From Rikenellaceae bacterium (GTDB lineage: Bacteria; Bacteroidota; Bacteroidia; Bacteroidales; Rikenellaceae), in assembly GCA_015059715.1 (NCBI GenBank), contig SUZV01000001.1, positions 124,001 to 188,000 on the forward strand: a stretch of DNA of 64,000 nt, written 5' to 3'. The position numbers and the translations under genes are program-made. Shown here piece by piece: positions 27,230-35,720 of the stretch. Below the pieces are notes generated by a model. That model was not told the DNA's origin, did no database searches, and worked only from the letters and a program-made list of their open reading frames with translations. Numbering within the stretch: the stretch's first letter is position 1; every line of letters begins with the position of its first letter.

Positions 27230-27307
27230 AAGACGATAAGACGATAGGACAATAGGACGATAAGACGATAGGACGATAGGACAATAAGACAACAGGACAA
27301 TAAGACG
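27230..27307 (+). repeat. 8-bp tandem array (A-R-GAC-R-AT)
   Basis: Nine consecutive octamers such as AAGACGAT and AGGACAAT plus a partial unit. The preceding segment (27193-27206) contains GTCTTATCGTCTTA, the reverse complement of the first units, so a large hairpin can form. Confidence 0.85.
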
Positions 27308-27508
27308 GTTGCGGATAAGCACCTTTTCCTTTTCGCTACCCTTTAGCAGCGTTATCTGCGCACTACTCCTTAGATCGCACAGCGAGCGCACAGCTGCAAA
27401 ACAGTGTAAGCCCCCCCCAGGGGAGGATGATGTATTTGATTGTACGTACCCACAATGTCTATTTTGCAGTATTAGGTTCAGTTTAGGTTTAATACGTTTT
27501 CGCAATGG

Positions 27509-28393
27509 TTAGAAAGGTAGCTCTACCGTATATAAAGATTCTACATCTGACACAATATCGTATCGAGACTCACCACTGCAAATTCGAGATTGTTTTTGCA
27601 ATTTCTCAATATATTCATTTTGCTTGGCAGCATCAATTATTTCTTCTTTCCTCGCCTTACTTATATGTAAAAACCGCTCCTCTTGATCTATTCCTAAAAA
27701 ACGGCGACCTAACAGATTTGCTGCAATCCCCGTTGTACTACTACCTGTAAAAGGATCCAAGATCCAAGCACCTTTGATTGTTGAAGCCAGAATTATTCTA
27801 GATAGTACACATAATGGTTTTTGTGTGGGGTGCTTGCCGCAAGATTTCTCCCATTTAGCAATTGCAGGTAAGTTCCAAACATCTCGCATTTGCGTGCCAC
27901 CATTAAGCTCCTTCATAAGTTCATAATTATAGTAGTGAGGTGTTTTGGCATCTTTTCTTGCCCACAAAATATACTCTGCCGAGTGAGTAAAATAGCGACA
28001 TGAAAGATTTGGTGGTGGATTAGTTTTTACCCAAGTAATGCAATTTAGTATCTTAAAATTCAATTCTGTAAGACAGCGTGCAATGGAGAAAATATTGTGA
28101 TATGTACCACTTACCCAAATAGTACCATCATCTTTTAATTTATTTCTACATACAGACAACCACTCCTTATCAAAATTATAGTCTGCGTCTATACCCTGTG
28201 ATTTATCCCATATACCTTTATTAACACTAACCATCTGGCCACTCTGTACACTTATGCCATCATTTGATAAATGGTACGGTGGGTCTGCAAAAATCATATC
28301 GAACTTAAATTCAAAAGAGTTTAATAGTTCGATGCAATCTCCCTTTAAAAGGGTGAAATTTCTATCTGGAGATTTATAGAATGGAGTTATCAT
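27509..28393 (-). CDS. dpnA: Adenine-specific DNA methyltransferase, DpnA-like (second methylase of GATC system)
   Basis: 294-residue N6-adenine methyltransferase of the beta (N4/N6) order: motif IV FADPPYHLS near the N-terminus, then TQKP, and motif I DPFTGSSTTGIAANLLGR near the C-terminus. It resembles DpnA, which methylates GATC also on single-stranded DNA and protects incoming DNA during uptake. Its ATG overlaps the restriction gene stop by one base (TAATG), so the two are coupled. It is visibly more A+T-rich than flanking chromosome, a sign of horizontal acquisition. Assignment within beta-class methylases rests on gene context. Confidence 0.9.
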   Translation of the reverse strand: MITPFYKSPDRNFTLLKGDCIELLNSFEFKFDMIFADPPYHLSNDGISVQSGQMVSVNKGIWDKSQGIDADYNFDKEWLSVCRNKLKDDGTIWVSGTYHNIFSIARCLTELNFKILNCITWVKTNPPPNLSCRYFTHSAEYILWARKDAKTPHYYNYELMKELNGGTQMRDVWNLPAIAKWEKSCGKHPTQKPLCVLSRIILASTIKGAWILDPFTGSSTTGIAANLLGRRFLGIDQEERFLHISKARKEEIIDAAKQNEYIEKLQKQSRICSGESRYDIVSDVESLYTVELPF

Positions 28394-29214
28394 TAGCTCT
28401 CCTTTATATCGCTTATAAATTCGGCAATAGATGTGAGGTTATATACTCTTGGGATTATACTATACGCCTCTTCAAGCTTGTTCTTAGCAGAATGCCACCC
28501 TTGACCATCTGTTATCCAAACAAATTCATATTGAGGATATTGGTTTATCTTGGGCGCAATATCAGAGTACGAGCGAGCTGTTTCGTTAAGCTTCGAGCCA
28601 CCTCCATTGTAATAATTTGTCTCTATCAAATATGTTTTATTCTTAGTAGCTATTACAAAATCAAATCGTTTCAAATCTGCTCCAAGTGCGGTAATTTCAG
28701 GGAACTCTGTACTATTAACCTCTGTCTGGAACTCAACACCTGCATCCGTAAACTTTTTAGCAACTGCCGCTGCCATAATGTTTCCACCACGATTTTTCCT
28801 TGCATTTGTATCAAGTCCAACCTCAACACCAAATACATAATCCACAAGATTTGTGATCTTCTTTGAAGCAAACACCTCCGCAAGTCCTGTTTTCTCTATA
28901 AACTCAAAAATATGCTCTACATCAGAGAAATAGTATTGGACAAGAACAGGCTTATAGTCATCATTTAAAACTTTTTTATTATCCGAAGACCTCACTGCGA
29001 CTAGAATGTCTAACACCTCAAAAGTGCTTGGATTTTCTTCAAATAACTCAGTTATAGCCCCTTTTAAATCACTCTTACCTAACAAGTAGTTAAGTTGATT
29101 CAGTTTGATTGCAATTCTTGAGACATTTCGAGATACTTTATCAAAATCTGTAAAAGATTCTAATGTAGCATTTGTCTCGCTTAATTGCGACATAAATAGA
29201 TTAAAGTCTTTCAT
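28393..29214 (-). CDS. dpnII: Type II restriction endonuclease, DpnII/MboI family (GATC)
   Basis: 273 residues. Family blocks are seen at GVEVGLDTNARKNRGGNIM and KRFDFVIATKNKTYLIETNYYNGGGS, followed by KLNETARSYSDIAPKI. The Asp of RFDFVI and the Glu of LIETN are plausible metal-site residues of the PD-(D/E)XK-like core. The family cuts unmethylated GATC. ATG 29214 (MKDFNLF) is 4 bp after the dpnM stop; a longer TTG form would overlap dpnM. The order here is methylase, endonuclease, second methylase, unlike the pneumococcal M-A-R order. Confidence 0.93.
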   Translation of the reverse strand: MKDFNLFMSQLSETNATLESFTDFDKVSRNVSRIAIKLNQLNYLLGKSDLKGAITELFEENPSTFEVLDILVAVRSSDNKKVLNDDYKPVLVQYYFSDVEHIFEFIEKTGLAEVFASKKITNLVDYVFGVEVGLDTNARKNRGGNIMAAAVAKKFTDAGVEFQTEVNSTEFPEITALGADLKRFDFVIATKNKTYLIETNYYNGGGSKLNETARSYSDIAPKINQYPQYEFVWITDGQGWHSAKNKLEEAYSIIPRVYNLTSIAEFISDIKES

Positions 29215-29218
29215 ACGA

Positions 29219-30118
29219 CTATATGTTTCCAATATTTGAAATCATTATCTCAGACACCAACCCTCTATTGTTAGGATTTGCATTTATTAGTCTTGTAGCA
29301 TGTACTCGCTTAATTTTAAACTGATAATATATCTGTTCAAAAAAAGATTCTCCCGTTATATTTTCTACTGGGTCTGAATTGCTCGCAATAAATATTGCTT
29401 TATTTTGCGCGATGCGTGAGCAGAAGTCCCTTAATCGAACCTGTTCCGAATCATCAAAACCACCTTTCGAATATGACGTGAAAGAGGATGTTTCAGACAA
29501 TGGCTTATACGGAGGATCTAAATAATATATAGAGTCTGTGCCTGCAAATTTTTCGGTTTCTGCAAAATCGCCACACATAATCTCAACCCTCTGCAAAAGT
29601 TCAGAAACCGCAAGCAAGTTGTCCTTGTCACATATCTTAGGGTTTACATATTTGCCGTGTGGTACATTAAACTCTCCTTTAGAGTTAACTCTATATAAAC
29701 CATTAAAACACGTCCTATTTAAGAATATAAATAGTGACGCTGTTTCTACCTCTGATTTGTTTTTAGTGTTGAACAATCTTCGCTTCTCCAAAAAGAAACA
29801 TTTTCGTTCTTCTGGAGATAATGATAAATATTGTGTTTGTATAGACTCTAATCGACATATCAGGCTATGTACATCATTTTTAATCACTCTATATGTACAT
29901 ATTAATTCCTCGTTTATATCGTTTATTATTGCACGATTTATATTGGGGTATTCTTGTAGTATCCAAAATAAAACGGCACCACCTCCTACAAAAGGCTCAA
30001 CATAAGTAAGATTGCCAAATTGGTGTAAATTTGCAGGAAGAGATTTTTTGACCTCATCCAATAGTTGTGTTTTACCACCTACCCACTTTACAAATGGTTT
30101 TGCTCTAAACTTATTCAT
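29219..30118 (-). CDS. dpnM: Dam-like GATC adenine methyltransferase (DpnM)
   Basis: 299 residues, alpha-class N6-adenine methyltransferase. The N-terminal KPFVKWVGGKTQLLDEV and YVEPFVGGGAVLF form the SAM site; catalytic DPPY is in SIYYLDPPYKPLSETSSF. It closely matches DpnM/Dam and should modify GATC in double-stranded DNA. It is the first gene of the three-gene operon, so protection is made before the nuclease. The predicted -7 box ends only 8 bp upstream of the ATG, so the mRNA may be leaderless or nearly so. A+T-rich relative to neighbours. Confidence 0.95.
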   Translation of the reverse strand: MNKFRAKPFVKWVGGKTQLLDEVKKSLPANLHQFGNLTYVEPFVGGGAVLFWILQEYPNINRAIINDINEELICTYRVIKNDVHSLICRLESIQTQYLSLSPEERKCFFLEKRRLFNTKNKSEVETASLFIFLNRTCFNGLYRVNSKGEFNVPHGKYVNPKICDKDNLLAVSELLQRVEIMCGDFAETEKFAGTDSIYYLDPPYKPLSETSSFTSYSKGGFDDSEQVRLRDFCSRIAQNKAIFIASNSDPVENITGESFFEQIYYQFKIKRVHATRLINANPNNRGLVSEIMISNIGNI

Positions 30119-30125
30119 ACTCGCA

Positions 30126-30156
30126 CAAAAATACGAATTTTTCAGTTATAATCAAA
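30126..30156 (-). promoter_or_regulatory. Promoter of the DpnII operon
   Basis: Minus-strand TTTG (30153-30156), 19-bp spacer, TATTTTTG (30126-30133). The start site should fall at about 30119-30122, touching the dpnM ATG (30118). Confidence 0.65.
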
Positions 30157-30245
30157 TAGGCATATTTAGTTAACGCAATTTTTCTTTTTGTTTGGCATGG
30201 GTTAAAAAAATATTGCGAGTAGGAGTGATTTTACGCTTGAGCCCA

Positions 30246-30284
30246 TAAAAACAGAGATTAGTAGAGGGTGTTTCTACTAATCTC
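30246..30284 (-). terminator. Intrinsic terminator after lysC
   Basis: Minus-strand GAGATTAGTAGA / TCTACTAATCTC stem (30254-30265 with 30273-30284) followed by TGTTTTTATG, 80 bp past the lysC stop. It insulates the restriction operon from lysC. Confidence 0.85.
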
Positions 30285-30363
30285 ATAAATATCTTCGTAA
30301 TTTGCAAATAATCAGATGTTTATTTGGCCACACGAGTGCCGATTTTGCATCATCACCATTGTG

Positions 30364-31614
30364 CTACTTTGTTCTTACGAAGCGTAGGGAGTGTGGCGTT
30401 GTCTGCCTAATGATTATGCGCTCGTCGAAGGCGTAGCGGCGGTAGTACTCATCGTTGTAGTAACGTATGGTGACCATCTCGACATCCTCAATCTTCTCGA
30501 CATCGAAACCCTCGGCACGTAGCTCCGATATAGCATCGTCGATATGCCACGAGGCATCAACTGCAATATAGAGGTTAACGGCTGAGTTATGTACCAAGTT
30601 GATGCGTATGCGATGGCTGTCAAACGTGGTAAAGACCTTGGCAAACTTCTCCTCAAGGACAAACGATAGGTCGCGAGAGTGTAGGTTCAGTAGCACCTGA
30701 CTCTTCTGGATAAGTATTGGCTCGTAGGCACGCTCGACATCGCCCGTAATCACCGAACCCGAGGCATTCTTATCGCCAAAGGGACGCACATAGAGGGGTA
30801 TGTTCTTGGCCTCAAGAGGTTTAATCGTCTTAGGGTGGATAATCTGTGCGCCACTGTAGGCCATCTCGATAGTATCCATATAGCTCAGACGCTCAATCTT
30901 GCGAGCATCGGGGAACTTCTTAGGGTCGGCATTGAGTATGCCATCTACATCCTTCCACACGCTCATAGACTCGGCATCGAGGACATTGGCAACGATGGCG
31001 GCGGAGTAGTCCGAACCCTCGCGGCCCAGAGTGGTCGTGGTGCCATCAGGGGCACCACCGATAAATCCCTGGCCAACAAAGACGCTTACTGGGCTATCGG
31101 CAATCTCGCGCTTAAGGCGCACGGCTGTTGCCTCAAGGTTGACGTTGGCATCCTTATGTCGCTGCTCGGTGAGAAAGGCGCGGCGCATATCTATCCACCT
31201 GTTGCTTACGCCGTGACCATTGAGGTAGTTCGATATGATGGTCGTCGAGATAAGCTCGCCAAAGGCTACGATGGTGTCGTACCATAGCTCGGCATCGGAG
31301 CTGCGGTATATGGTGTTGCGCACCGTGTTACGCAGCTGCTGGAAGAGCAGGTCCACCTGCTCGATAGTGATATCTGCCCCCATTAGCTCGTCGATGATGG
31401 CGCGGTGATAGGCGTAGCTACCATCGATACGCTCCATGGCTAAAGCTTGGTCACCATGCTGCATAGCCTCGAATACCCCCTCAAGGGCATTTGTGGTCTT
31501 GCCCATGGCCGAGACGATAATGAAGAGGTCGTTCTGGCCTAAAACTATATCGCGGAGGTTACGTACACCTGCGGCATCCTTGACCGAGGCACCTCCGAAC
31601 TTATAAACTTTCAT
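30364..31614 (-). CDS. lysC: Aspartate kinase
   Basis: 416 residues. Phosphorylates aspartate, the first step toward lysine, threonine, methionine and diaminopimelate. The kinase N-terminus MKVYKFGGASVKDAAGVRNL and the FIIVSAMGKTTNAL, TTTLGREGSDYSAAIVA and VWKDVDGIL blocks are all present. The C-terminal ~130 residues carry the tandem ACT region (LNLHSRDLSFVLEEKFAKVF and SAVNLYIAVDA). A homoserine dehydrogenase domain is absent, so this is a monofunctional enzyme. It follows the Sel1 gene by 39 bp, possibly as an operon. Confidence 0.95.
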   Translation of the reverse strand: MKVYKFGGASVKDAAGVRNLRDIVLGQNDLFIIVSAMGKTTNALEGVFEAMQHGDQALAMERIDGSYAYHRAIIDELMGADITIEQVDLLFQQLRNTVRNTIYRSSDAELWYDTIVAFGELISTTIISNYLNGHGVSNRWIDMRRAFLTEQRHKDANVNLEATAVRLKREIADSPVSVFVGQGFIGGAPDGTTTTLGREGSDYSAAIVANVLDAESMSVWKDVDGILNADPKKFPDARKIERLSYMDTIEMAYSGAQIIHPKTIKPLEAKNIPLYVRPFGDKNASGSVITGDVERAYEPILIQKSQVLLNLHSRDLSFVLEEKFAKVFTTFDSHRIRINLVHNSAVNLYIAVDASWHIDDAISELRAEGFDVEKIEDVEMVTIRYYNDEYYRRYAFDERIIIRQTTPHSLRFVRTK

Positions 31615-31653
31615 AGTTCAACTCTTAATAATAGATAGCTAATGGCTGGGTTG

Positions 31654-32340
31654 TTAGACTAATAGTCCCTCAAGGTCGTGCAGTGCGTGTATGGCATCCT
31701 CGTAGCCATCCTTAGCGGCGCGGCTGTACCACTCGCGTGCCGCTTCAATGTCGCGCTCTGTGCCCTTGGCCTGCTCGTAGCAGCTGCCCACGATGAACAT
31801 GGCATAGTCGCTATGTCCCTGCTTAGCAGCCTTAAGATACCACTCGAAGGCTCTCTTCGGGTCGGCAATAACGCCATCGCCATGGTCGTAGCATAGTCCC
31901 AAGGCTACCTGTGCTAAGTCGTAGCCACCTTCGGCAGCTAATTCGAAGTAGTGCGCTGCGAGGTTTAGATTCTGTGTTACACCAAGGCCCTTGTTGTAGC
32001 AGTTACCAAGTTCGTACTGGGCCTTGATATGTCCATTGCGTGCGGCTGCGCGATACCAGCGAGCTGGTGCGTAGTCGCAGCACTTAACACCGCGTCCCTC
32101 GACGTAGCAACGTCCCATCTGGTACTGCGCCTCGGCGTGGCCCTGCACGGCGGCATCGAAGAGATAGTCTATGGCGGCGTTGTCATCCTGCTCGACAGCT
32201 TGTCCCTCGAAATAGTATGTTGATAACTGGTATTGAGCGTCGGCGCATCCCTTCTCTGCAGCCTCGCGCAATAGTGCTATGCCCTCCTTAAGGTTGCCAC
32301 ACTCGATGTGGTCCATACCCTTTTTTAACAACTCTTTCAC
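31654..32340 (-). CDS. Sel1-repeat protein
   Basis: 228 residues built almost wholly of about six 36-residue Sel1-like repeats of the form A-x2-YF-x-AA-x2-G-x2-AQ-x2-LG-x2-Y-x2-G-x-GV (for example HAEAQYQMGRCYVEGRGVKCCDYAPARWYRAAARNG). No signal peptide or membrane span is obvious, so it is probably cytosolic. Sel1 proteins are adaptor scaffolds; partner unknown. It starts with GTG at 32340. A -7 box at 32504-32511 predicts a structured leader of about 160 nt. Confidence 0.85.
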   Translation of the reverse strand: MKELLKKGMDHIECGNLKEGIALLREAAEKGCADAQYQLSTYYFEGQAVEQDDNAAIDYLFDAAVQGHAEAQYQMGRCYVEGRGVKCCDYAPARWYRAAARNGHIKAQYELGNCYNKGLGVTQNLNLAAHYFELAAEGGYDLAQVALGLCYDHGDGVIADPKRAFEWYLKAAKQGHSDYAMFIVGSCYEQAKGTERDIEAAREWYSRAAKDGYEDAIHALHDLEGLLV

Positions 32341-32638
32341 TCTTGCTCACATAATTAGTTATACACGCAACGGTCGTAGCCACACCCCAAAGGGGTTGCT
32401 CGGACCGTCAATATCTGCCAGGTGTCACTATCTCCTCTCTTCGGCCCATAGCTTCGTGGGTTATTGCGAAGATTGCTTATGAGAAGTGTGTACCTTATGA
32501 TGACAAAGGTATAAAATTCGGAGCAACTATCGCACATTTTAACGATTTTTTTGCGCTACCAAGCTATAAAAAATAGTTATGACCCCATAAAGGTGATATA
32601 AATAATGGAAAAGCGGTGGTTATTGCAAATAAAAATTT
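32341..32638. other. Intergenic region between Sel1 and galE genes
   Basis: Divergent promoter region. ACGGTC (32370-32375) pairs with GACCGT (32403-32408) around an inner ACCCC/GGGGT hairpin, all within the predicted Sel1 leader. Otherwise no gene or repeat is seen. Confidence 0.5.
32504..32511 (-). promoter_or_regulatory. -7 box for the Sel1-lysC unit
   Basis: Minus-strand TACCTTTG; -33 element unclear. Confidence 0.4.
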
Positions 32639-32646
32639 TATCTTTG
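32639..32646 (+). promoter_or_regulatory. -7 box of galE promoter
   Basis: TATCTTTG, 23 bp before the ATG at 32670. Spacing to an upstream TTG (32623) is shorter than usual. Confidence 0.5.
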
Positions 32647-32669
32647 CATTGTTAAAAATGTTTGTAGCT

Positions 32670-33701
32670 ATGAATAATAGATGTGTACTTGTTGCAGGTG
32701 GTGCAGGATATATCGGCTCGCACACAGCCGTAGAGCTCATCAATGCAGGGTACGAGGTGGTCGTTGTCGATAACTTCTCGAATAGCGATGCTTCGTCACT
32801 CGATGGTATCGAGCGCATAACAGGCGTTCGGCCCACCTTTGTCGAGGTAGATTGCTGCGATAAGGAGGCCCTCGGCGAGGTCTTCGAGCGTTACGACTTT
32901 AGCTCGGCAATACACTTTGCAGCATTCAAGGCGGTGGGTGAGTCTGTGGCTAAGCCTGCGATGTACTACCGCAACAATCTTCTCTCGCTGCTCAACCTTG
33001 TAGAGCTTATGTCGGAGTATGGTCGTGAGAATATCGTATTCTCGTCGTCGGCAACCGTATATGGCGATGCCGATGTGCTACCCGTTACGGAGCTTACCCC
33101 TCGCAAGCCTGCAACATCGCCCTATGGCAACACTAAGCAGATGTCCGAGGATATACTTCGAGATAATGTGGCGGCAAGCGATAAGCTTCGAGGCATAGCC
33201 CTCAGATATTTTAACCCCATAGGTGCTCACCCCTCGGCGCAGATTGGTGAGCTGCCACGTGGTGTGCCCAACAACCTTGTGCCCTATATCACGCAGACGG
33301 CGGCAGGCATACGCGAGTGCTTGAGTATCTTCGGCGATGACTACGATACGCCCGATGGCTCATGCCTCAGAGACTATATCGATATTGTAGACCTTGCACG
33401 TGCTCACGTGGTGGCTATCGACCGTATGGTTGCGAAGCTCTCGGAGGAGCGTTACGAGGTCTTTAACATCGGTACAGGACGTCCAGTGTCGGTCTTCGAG
33501 CTTGTCAAGGGTTTCGAGCAGGCCAACAACCTTAAGCTTAACTACCGCGTTGCGGCGCGTCGTGCAGGAGATGTTACGGCAGTTTGGGCCGATACGACAC
33601 GCGCCAATGAGGTGCTTGGCTGGCGTGCCGAGCGTGAGCTTAGCGATACGCTCAAGGCTGCATGGCAGTGGGAGCGCAACGTGCGTGGCATAAAGGAATA
33701 G
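32670..33701 (+). CDS. galE: UDP-glucose 4-epimerase
   Basis: 343 residues, extended short-chain dehydrogenase. NAD-binding GGAGYIGSHTAVEL at the N-terminus, catalytic SSSATVYGD and YGNTKQ (Tyr-X3-Lys), then RYFNPIGAHPSAQIGE typical of GalE. It interconverts UDP-glucose and UDP-galactose (and possibly the N-acetyl forms) for galactose use and envelope glycans. The ATG at 32670 (MNNRCVLVAGG) is chosen because the Rossmann strand starts at once. It heads a same-strand run with a barrel protein, MscS and rmuC, with gaps of 36-81 bp. Confidence 0.96.
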   Translation: MNNRCVLVAGGAGYIGSHTAVELINAGYEVVVVDNFSNSDASSLDGIERITGVRPTFVEVDCCDKEALGEVFERYDFSSAIHFAAFKAVGESVAKPAMYYRNNLLSLLNLVELMSEYGRENIVFSSSATVYGDADVLPVTELTPRKPATSPYGNTKQMSEDILRDNVAASDKLRGIALRYFNPIGAHPSAQIGELPRGVPNNLVPYITQTAAGIRECLSIFGDDYDTPDGSCLRDYIDIVDLARAHVVAIDRMVAKLSEERYEVFNIGTGRPVSVFELVKGFEQANNLKLNYRVAARRAGDVTAVWADTTRANEVLGWRAERELSDTLKAAWQWERNVRGIKE

Positions 33702-33749
33702 CACCACAAAATTAAAGATTAGCGAATCACAAACAAGTAGAGATTATCG

Positions 33750-34376
33750 ATGAAGAGATTTATTATTGTCGCATTGTTGATGCTTATGGCAGTGCCTATG
33801 GCCGAGGCTAAGCGTCGTGAGACACCTGAGGAGATAGAGCGTAAGACGCGACACTACTCGGGATGGGAGTGGGGTGCTGCAGGACGTGTAAGTTTGGTGT
33901 TCTACGAGGAGGCTCACATGAGAATCTTGGGTCAGCCTGCGGTGCGTGCATATAAGAGTCAGGCGAAGATGGGTGGTAACATAATGCTCAACGGAGGTTA
34001 CTTTTTGTCTAACCACTGGAAGCTCGGTCTTGAGCTCGGTGCGCAGATACAGTACAACTATACGGTGGTGCCACTATACGTCACGGCGCACTACTTCTAC
34101 GGTAAGCGTAAGAATTGCCTCTTTAACTTCGTTAATGCAGGTACTAACATCTTATTTGATAAGGGCTTAAGGTTTGGCACTACGGCCGCTGGTGGCGTAG
34201 GTTTCCGCTTTCAGTCGCCAGACAACAACCACAAGATAGACCTTATGCTTGGCTATCAGGCTCTTATGCTCTCGCCCCGCCCAGTGATTAAGCAGCCCTT
34301 TGGCTACGAGCCTAAGGATGTAAAACGTATCGCCTTCAACCAGTCGGTTTTTCTCGGTATCGGAATATCGTTCTAA
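33750..34376 (+). CDS. Secreted protein, probable outer-membrane beta-barrel
   Basis: 208 residues. A signal peptide (MKRFIIVALLMLMAVPMAEA) precedes a mature part of alternating strands: WEWGAAGRVSLVFYEEAHM, GGNIMLNGGYFLSNHWKLGLELGAQIQYNY, LYVTAHYFYG, and a C-terminal SVFLGIGISF with terminal Phe. It fits the many small lineage-specific barrel proteins of Bacteroidales. I do not recognise a named family or substrate. Confidence 0.68.
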   Translation: MKRFIIVALLMLMAVPMAEAKRRETPEEIERKTRHYSGWEWGAAGRVSLVFYEEAHMRILGQPAVRAYKSQAKMGGNIMLNGGYFLSNHWKLGLELGAQIQYNYTVVPLYVTAHYFYGKRKNCLFNFVNAGTNILFDKGLRFGTTAAGGVGFRFQSPDNNHKIDLMLGYQALMLSPRPVIKQPFGYEPKDVKRIAFNQSVFLGIGISF

Positions 34377-34412
34377 TCGGTTGTGCAGAGGCTACAAATC
34401 CCAAATTTTGAT

Positions 34413-35639
34413 ATGAATATTTTTGACCACAGCATTAAGGAGGATATATATAACAAGCTCATCGAGTGGGGGGTTAGCGAGGGTGCTGCCACTATCTTAG
34501 ATGGCATCATCATCTTGGTATATCTTGCTCTCCTTGTCATAATCATCAATTTAGTACTACGTTGGGGCGTTGTGCGTGGCTTACACTGGTTGGTGCATCG
34601 CACACGCGCCACATGGGATGATATCCTCTTCGATAGCAACGTTATGCAGCGTCTTACGGGTATAGTGACACCCGTAGTGGTCAAGATGATGTTGCCATTG
34701 GCCATCGCGGGCCTTGAGATTTCGGATACCTGGATTGAGGAGGTGCTCTTTAAGTGTGTAGATATCCTTATAGTTATTGCCTGCCTAAGGTTTGTAAATC
34801 GACTCCTCAAGACGCTCTACGAGCTTATGTTGCGTCGCCCAGCGTGGCACGATAAGCCTATAAAGGGTCTGCTCGAGACTATGCAGGTGATACTTGCTAT
34901 AGTGGGTGTGATACTTATCGTGGCGATAATCATAGATAAGTCCCCTGCGGGTCTTCTTACGGGTCTTGGTGCATCGGCAGCGGTTATATCGTTTATCTTC
35001 AAGGATAGCCTTATGGGCCTTCTTGCTGGCGTACAGCTCTCGGCAAACAATATGCTCAAGGTGGGTGACTGGATAGAGATGCCCAGTCGAGGTATCGATG
35101 GTAGTGTCATCGAGGTGACACTTACGACAATCAAGATACGTCGTTGGGATAATACGTGCCAGACAATACCTCCATATGTGCTTATCAGCGAGCCCTTCAC
35201 CAATTGGCAGGCCATGCGCGACTCGGGAGGTAGACGTGTTAAACGCTCGCTGAATGTCGATATGACGAGCGTGAGCTTTGCTACGGAGGAGCTTATCGAT
35301 AGGCTGCGTAGAAATAGCCATACTGCATCGCTTGTCGAGCAGATAGCAACTACGCTCCCCGAGGGTGGTGCATTGACAAACCTCGACCTATATATGCGCG
35401 TGATAAATAAGTATATAGATGTTCATCCGCGTGTCAACCATACGATGTTGGCTATGGTGCGTCAGCTACAACCGACGGAGTGGGGTTTGCCCATCGAACT
35501 ATACTTCTTCACTGCGGCAATAGACTGGGTGCCACATGAGCATCTCCAGACCGAGGTTATCTCACATGTTGTGGCACTGGCTCCGATATTTGGCATAAGA
35601 TTGTACCAGGCACCTTCGAGCGTGGACTTCAAATCTTAA
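34413..35639 (+). CDS. Mechanosensitive ion channel, MscS family (YbdG-like)
   Basis: 408 residues. Several N-terminal membrane spans (ILDGIIILVYLALLVIIINLVL; VILAIVGVILIVAIII) lead into the MscS core: pore-lining helix LTGLGASAAVISFIFKDSLMGLLAGVQLSANNMLKVGDWI and the beta domain VIEVTLTTIKIRRWDN, with a long cytosolic cage. Length and the motif TIPPYVLISEPFTNW are those of the miniconductance YbdG subgroup, which releases solutes on osmotic downshock. ATG 34413 is preferred to a GTG at 34383. Confidence 0.92.
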   Translation: MNIFDHSIKEDIYNKLIEWGVSEGAATILDGIIILVYLALLVIIINLVLRWGVVRGLHWLVHRTRATWDDILFDSNVMQRLTGIVTPVVVKMMLPLAIAGLEISDTWIEEVLFKCVDILIVIACLRFVNRLLKTLYELMLRRPAWHDKPIKGLLETMQVILAIVGVILIVAIIIDKSPAGLLTGLGASAAVISFIFKDSLMGLLAGVQLSANNMLKVGDWIEMPSRGIDGSVIEVTLTTIKIRRWDNTCQTIPPYVLISEPFTNWQAMRDSGGRRVKRSLNVDMTSVSFATEELIDRLRRNSHTASLVEQIATTLPEGGALTNLDLYMRVINKYIDVHPRVNHTMLAMVRQLQPTEWGLPIELYFFTAAIDWVPHEHLQTEVISHVVALAPIFGIRLYQAPSSVDFKS

Positions 35640-35720
35640 GCACTCACGGTGTAGCGTGACCTACTGAGTACTCCTTGCGAGGCTCGGCACGTTACCTATT
35701 ATATATAACTTACCTAATTA

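Larger units (their letters stand above)
26703..27508. other. Gene-free repeat-rich islet between tRNA-Gln and the DpnII locus
   Basis: No credible gene. It holds inverted repeats around 26748-26790 (ACGGTGGCG with CGCCACC), the second tRNA fragment, a run of five hairpins (27033-27144), an 8-bp tandem array (27230-27307), another hairpin in inverted orientation near 27336-27372, and a C-run near 27412-27419. Confidence 0.7.

Noticed and set aside
27230..27307. Short tandem repeats as a CRISPR array
   Set aside because: Units are 8 bp with no spacers and no cas genes nearby.
26640..30118. Prophage or integrative conjugative element at tRNA-Gln
   Set aside because: No integrase, relaxase, structural or replication gene is present; only a duplicated tRNA end and a restriction locus.
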